From: Candidatus Cloacimonadota bacterium
Lineage (GTDB): Bacteria; Cloacimonadota; Cloacimonadia; Cloacimonadales; Cloacimonadaceae
Reading direction: 5' to 3'
Assembly (NCBI GenBank): GCA_023228125.1
Contig: JALOBT010000021.1
Location: 1-43,536, forward strand
DNA: 43,536 nucleotides
Below the pieces are notes generated by a model. It was not told where the DNA came from. It did no database searches and worked only from the letters and a program-made list of their open reading frames with translations. The translations under genes were made by a program, and so were the position numbers. How positions within the stretch are numbered: the stretch's first letter is position 1; every line of letters begins with the position of its first letter. Positions 40,520-43,536 of this stretch are shown piece by piece.

Positions 40520-41698
40520 ATGATAACGCGTACAATTGAGGCCCTGCTACCCGAACTTTGCCAAGGTTTTCCGATCATTACCATCACGGGTCCCAGACAA
40601 TCCGGCAAGACCACTTTGGCTAAAATGGCATTTCCCAAGCACAAATATCTGGACTTGGAAAACCTCATCACCCGTAGAATCGCCAATGAAGACCCTGCCG
40701 CTTTGATCAATGATCCCCAGGCAAACTACATCCTGGATGAATTCCAGTATGCCCCCAGCATATTATCCTTCCTCAAAGAATTGGTAGATATCAATCAGAT
40801 TGAGGGTCAATTTGTACTTACGGGCTCCAATCAATTTTCTATGATGCGGGATGTATCGCAATCCTTAGCGGGTCGGACTGCAGTTTTGGAGCTGCTTCCC
40901 TTTAGTAGTCAGGAAGCGTACCGCAAAGAAGAACTGAGCTTAAACACGATTATATATCGTGGTTTTTATCCCAGGCTGGTTGCGCAGCAGATGAACCCCG
41001 GAGTGTTTTACGATTCCTATATCCAGACCTATTTGCAAAGAGACCTAAGGCAGCTTATGAATGTACAGAATATAGAGGCCTTTGGCAGATTCCTGTCCTT
41101 ATGTGCAGGCAGAACGGGCGGCATACTGAATAAAGTATCGCTTGCCAATGATACCGGAGTCGATACAAAAACTGTGAGCAATTGGTTAAGCGTGCTTCAG
41201 GCCAGTTATATCATCTATTTGCTCCCCTCCTGGCACGGCAATGTATCCAAACGCCTCATAAAAAGTCCCAAACTGTATTTTTATGATACCGGGCTTGCCT
41301 GCAGGTTACTACAAATCAGGAATGCCGATGATTTGGCCAGTCATCCTCTGCGGGGCAATCTCTTTGAAACTCTCATTGTCTGTGATGCGGTGAAGTTTTA
41401 TCATAACCGTGGGATTAATCCTCCCCTCAGTTTCTTTCGCGAATCAAACGGGACCGAGGTCGATCTCATTGTGGAGAAAGCCGGAAGAGTATATCCCATC
41501 GAGATCAAATCTGCTGCCCTGATCAACCACTCATTCTATAGCAATCTGGGCAAGTTCAGAGCCTTGGTCTTTGGTGCAGGTGAAGGCCGGCTGGTATATT
41601 CCGGGTTGCAGAGCTGGCGGGACAGAACTTACCGGAATGTGGGCTGGAGAGATTTATACCAGGAATTACAGATGATCGAGATAGGGGACGAAAGATGA
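40520..41698 (+). CDS. DUF4143-type AAA ATPase
   Basis: A 392-residue ATPase of the AAA_14/DUF4143 group. The Walker A is TGPRQSGKTT (residues 23-32), Walker B is YILDEFQYAP (about 80-89), and sensor-like LTGSNQFSMM follows near 115. A winged-helix-like middle (NDTGVDTKTVSNWLSVLQ, about 210-227) leads to a C-terminal PD-(D/E)xK-like fold, where EVDLIVEKAGRVYPIEIKS (about 312-330) shows the D and E-x-K. These proteins are abundant and often laterally acquired, and their role is unknown. AGGAG precedes the ATG at 40520. It is coupled by ATGA to the secreted protein downstream and follows a repeat cluster. Confidence 0.92.
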   Translation: MITRTIEALLPELCQGFPIITITGPRQSGKTTLAKMAFPKHKYLDLENLITRRIANEDPAALINDPQANYILDEFQYAPSILSFLKELVDINQIEGQFVLTGSNQFSMMRDVSQSLAGRTAVLELLPFSSQEAYRKEELSLNTIIYRGFYPRLVAQQMNPGVFYDSYIQTYLQRDLRQLMNVQNIEAFGRFLSLCAGRTGGILNKVSLANDTGVDTKTVSNWLSVLQASYIIYLLPSWHGNVSKRLIKSPKLYFYDTGLACRLLQIRNADDLASHPLRGNLFETLIVCDAVKFYHNRGINPPLSFFRESNGTEVDLIVEKAGRVYPIEIKSAALINHSFYSNLGKFRALVFGAGEGRLVYSGLQSWRDRTYRNVGWRDLYQELQMIEIGDER

Positions 41699-42369
41699 AA
41701 CACTTCAAACTTATTCTTTGCCTGATCATACTCCTGCCAGTGGCGCTTTCGTCCTTTGAGGGGCACAAAGGCAGGATTAATATAGAAGTGCAGGATCTGG
41801 ACAGCCTGGCAGTCGAAGGGGTGAATGTCGCTTTGTTTCAGGCAGAGAGGAAGGTGATCGAGGGTAAAACGAACCCAAGAGGGGGTCTGGCCTATTTTAA
41901 TGTTCCCACAGGTCCCCATTGGCTGAAGCTTAGCAGATTTGGTTATTATGATGTAGATTCCATGTATGTGTATATCAAGGAGGAAGGTAGCTCCCACTAT
42001 AAGATACGCATGGATGAGGATCCGGACTGCATCCAGCCTCAGCGTGATCTTGAGAGAGGTGGGCTTACGATCGTCACTTCTGACGCAAAGAAGCGGCGCA
42101 TCGCTGGAGTGAGCTATGAAATACAACAAGCCGATTTGATCTTACGCAGAGGATATACCTCAGGGCAGGGAAAGGCGAGTTTTTATCTGCCAATGGGCAA
42201 ATATACCTTGGTACTCAGGAAAAAAGGATTGGGGAGGACGAGAGTTTGGGATATTCCGATCAGCTGGCACAAGACCACGTGGCATTCTGTGACCATGTAT
42301 CCGGAGCTTACTTGGGATGGTGAAACGGATTATGAATACACAGACCCGCCTGTCGGAAGAAGGGATTAA
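41695..42369 (+). CDS. Exported protein with carboxypeptidase-regulatory-like domains
   Basis: A 224-residue exported protein. The signal peptide is at about residues 1-20 (LILCLIILLPVALSSF). Residues about 26-105 look like a carboxypeptidase-regulatory-like beta-sandwich: INIEVQDLDSLAVEGVNVALF, then GKTNPRGGLAYFNVPTG-x-HWLKLSRFGY. A second copy at about 115-205 has GYTSGQGKASFYLPMGKYTLVLRKKG. Such domains bind or support surface proteins, but no function is known here. It overlaps the ATPase stop by ATGA, an unusual partner for a cytosolic ATPase. A hairpin follows its stop. Confidence 0.75.
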   Translation: MKHFKLILCLIILLPVALSSFEGHKGRINIEVQDLDSLAVEGVNVALFQAERKVIEGKTNPRGGLAYFNVPTGPHWLKLSRFGYYDVDSMYVYIKEEGSSHYKIRMDEDPDCIQPQRDLERGGLTIVTSDAKKRRIAGVSYEIQQADLILRRGYTSGQGKASFYLPMGKYTLVLRKKGLGRTRVWDIPISWHKTTWHSVTMYPELTWDGETDYEYTDPPVGRRD

Positions 42370-42400
42370 ACGCTCCGGGTCGGTTGAGACAGCGGAGCGT
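42370..42400. terminator. Hairpin between convergent genes
   Basis: ACGCTCCG (42370-42377) pairs perfectly with CGGAGCGT (42393-42400). No T-run follows, but it starts at the stop of the 41695-42369 gene and faces the convergent gene ending at 42430, so it may stall both transcripts. Confidence 0.5.
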
Positions 42401-42429
42401 CCTCATATCCTATAAGGCTATATTATCTC

Positions 42430-43536
42430 CTAATAGCTCTTGCATATTTTTGTTGTGTGTATGCTGTGATTAGTAGAACGCAGCAAATAAACACCACTGG
42501 GACAGTTCTGTCCTTGTTTGTCTTTACCGTCCCACTGGGTTTCGCCTTTGCCAAGCTGCACAGAACGTACTAATTGACCCTTGATGTTGTAGATATCGAT
42601 TCGATTTTCACCAACTGCTGCCCCATCATCCTGCGTGAGTTTGATACTGAGCTGATCTTTCATCGGATTCGGATAGGCAGATATCCGGTTTGGGGCTGGA
42701 ATAGCAAGATCATCATCCACAGGTAACTGGCCATTTGGCAGCAGTTTGATTATTACCTGATCTTCATCATCTCCCCAAGCCCAATAGATGCAGCCAAGAG
42801 AATCCAGATCAAGTAGTGCAGTGGATTCCGAACCCAAACCCTCTCCCTGGTAGCGAGAGAGGTTATCTCCCGATTGTTCCCATATCCAATTGATCTCACC
42901 TGTATAAGACACATTGATTAGCTTGCCATTGCCCCCCTGCCTGCCGCACAAATATATGCTGTCTGTGTGGAGTTTGACGGAGCATATATCCTGTAAAATG
43001 CCAGGATCAATTTCGAATAAGTAAGTAATCTCGCCCGCAGACAAAAGGAAGATCTTTACACTGCTATCGGGATATGAACCGGTGCGCCCAGCTAAGATAT
43101 AGGATTCATCGTTCAAACTGCGATTGATCGTAAGGTTAGAAAAAGCACCCGAAAAGTCCCCTGGTATATCTATGCGGCTTAGAATATTTCCATCGGGGCT
43201 TACTTCCAATACTGATCCCGTGCTACTATGCAGCGAGCAGGTAACCAGAACATTCCCATTATCCAGCAAAAGCAGGTCATAGGCTTCAGCTTCTTGGCTT
43301 GGGCTTCCCGTGTCAACAGGCCAGATGACCGTGGCGAGTGTATCCCCTGCACTGGAAAAGCGGAAAAAGCAGGCAGATGATGTGTAATATGCAAAAGTCT
43401 TGCCCACCGCTATGATCTGGCCCAGTGGAGTTCGTAGTGACTTGTTAAAGCTTACTGTCTGATCATGCTCGTAGTATGAGAAATACGAGGCTTCGCCCGC
43501 ACTGTCTATTTCCCAAAATCTGATCTCGTCATTTAC
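42430..43536 (-). CDS. Secreted protein with C-terminal sorting/FlgD-like domain, N-terminus outside window
   Basis: The last 368 residues of a larger protein. The frame stays open to the window end (upstream residues include VNDEIRFWEIDSAGEASYFS). The body has repeated strand motifs of a propeller-like sensor or binding protein (YDLLLLDNGNVLVTCSL, NISYTGEINWIWEQSG-like). The C-terminal 90 residues match the T9SS-type or FlgD-like tail of FCB bacteria: ISAYPNPMKDQLSIKL, then IDIYNIKGQLVRSV, GKGETQWDGKDKQGQNCPSGVYLLRS and a short basic end. This tail usually directs secretion and surface anchoring. Stop is TAG at 42430-42432. The partner or ligand is unknown. Confidence 0.85.
   Translation of the reverse strand, partial: VNDEIRFWEIDSAGEASYFSYYEHDQTVSFNKSLRTPLGQIIAVGKTFAYYTSSACFFRFSSAGDTLATVIWPVDTGSPSQEAEAYDLLLLDNGNVLVTCSLHSSTGSVLEVSPDGNILSRIDIPGDFSGAFSNLTINRSLNDESYILAGRTGSYPDSSVKIFLLSAGEITYLFEIDPGILQDICSVKLHTDSIYLCGRQGGNGKLINVSYTGEINWIWEQSGDNLSRYQGEGLGSESTALLDLDSLGCIYWAWGDDEDQVIIKLLPNGQLPVDDDLAIPAPNRISAYPNPMKDQLSIKLTQDDGAAVGENRIDIYNIKGQLVRSVQLGKGETQWDGKDKQGQNCPSGVYLLRSTNHSIHTTKICKSY

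Overview
The window reads as a piece of chromosome from an uncultured, anaerobic, diderm bacterium of the FCB group, most likely Candidatus Cloacimonadota or a close relative. This placement is inference from gene content, because no rRNA is present. The clues are a strict-anaerobe (class I) hybrid cluster protein, a DUF3078-type outer-membrane protein, several Cloacimonadota-like secreted proteins and barrels, a secreted protein with a C-terminal FlgD/Por-like sorting domain, a sphingolipid-type alpha-oxoamine synthase, and lipoproteins with clear lipoboxes. Promoters look sigma70-like (TTGACA/TTGACG with TATAAT-like -10 boxes), and most starts carry a good Shine-Dalgarno.

Layout. 1-2179 (minus): TetR regulator, cupin and hybrid cluster protein (cut by the window edge) behind one promoter with a perfect palindromic operator. 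2538-2903: a small membrane protein. 2981-4711 (minus): a divergent ATP-type PEP carboxykinase. 4804-9316 (minus): an operon of a tail-anchored protein, surE, pcm, a cyclic-nucleotide-binding-fold protein, an AI-2E-family permease and an alpha-oxoamine synthase. 9611-11275 (minus): MscS channel and DUF3078 barrel. 11469-13425 (minus): cold-shock protein, then a YgiQ-type radical SAM protein. 13608-22060 (plus): response regulator, FemAB-like acyltransferase, D-Ala-D-Ala ligase, secreted protein, FecR-domain protein, 792-residue outer-membrane protein and, after a terminator, a CHASE2 adenylate cyclase. 22061-22811: gene-poor, with tandem repeats, a 71-nt near-perfect palindrome and a tiny ORF with a perfect Shine-Dalgarno. 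22812-25378 (plus): CsgG-like and LPP20-like lipoproteins. 25409-28016: three small envelope proteins separated by repeat-rich spacers. 28022-33837 (minus): a housekeeping operon of EF-G-like GTPase, YebC, RuvC, RuvA, RsmB and a PASTA protein. 33994-36812: small membrane protein, S9 peptidase and tRNA-Ala. 37050-40284 (plus): periplasmic PpiC-type foldase and a phosphohexomutase whose stop codon lies inside a microsatellite. 40520-42369 (plus): DUF4143 ATPase and a secreted protein. 42430-43536 (minus): C-terminal part of a secreted protein.

The most system-like stretch is 13608-22060. It links a receiver-only response regulator and cell-wall precursor enzymes to FecR, barrel and CHASE2-cyclase envelope proteins. 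A protein with a cyclic-nucleotide-binding fold but no DNA-binding domain lies elsewhere in the window. The second is 22812-25378, where a CsgG-family lipoprotein is translationally coupled to an LPP20-family lipoprotein. The intergenic regions carry at least two dispersed repeat families.
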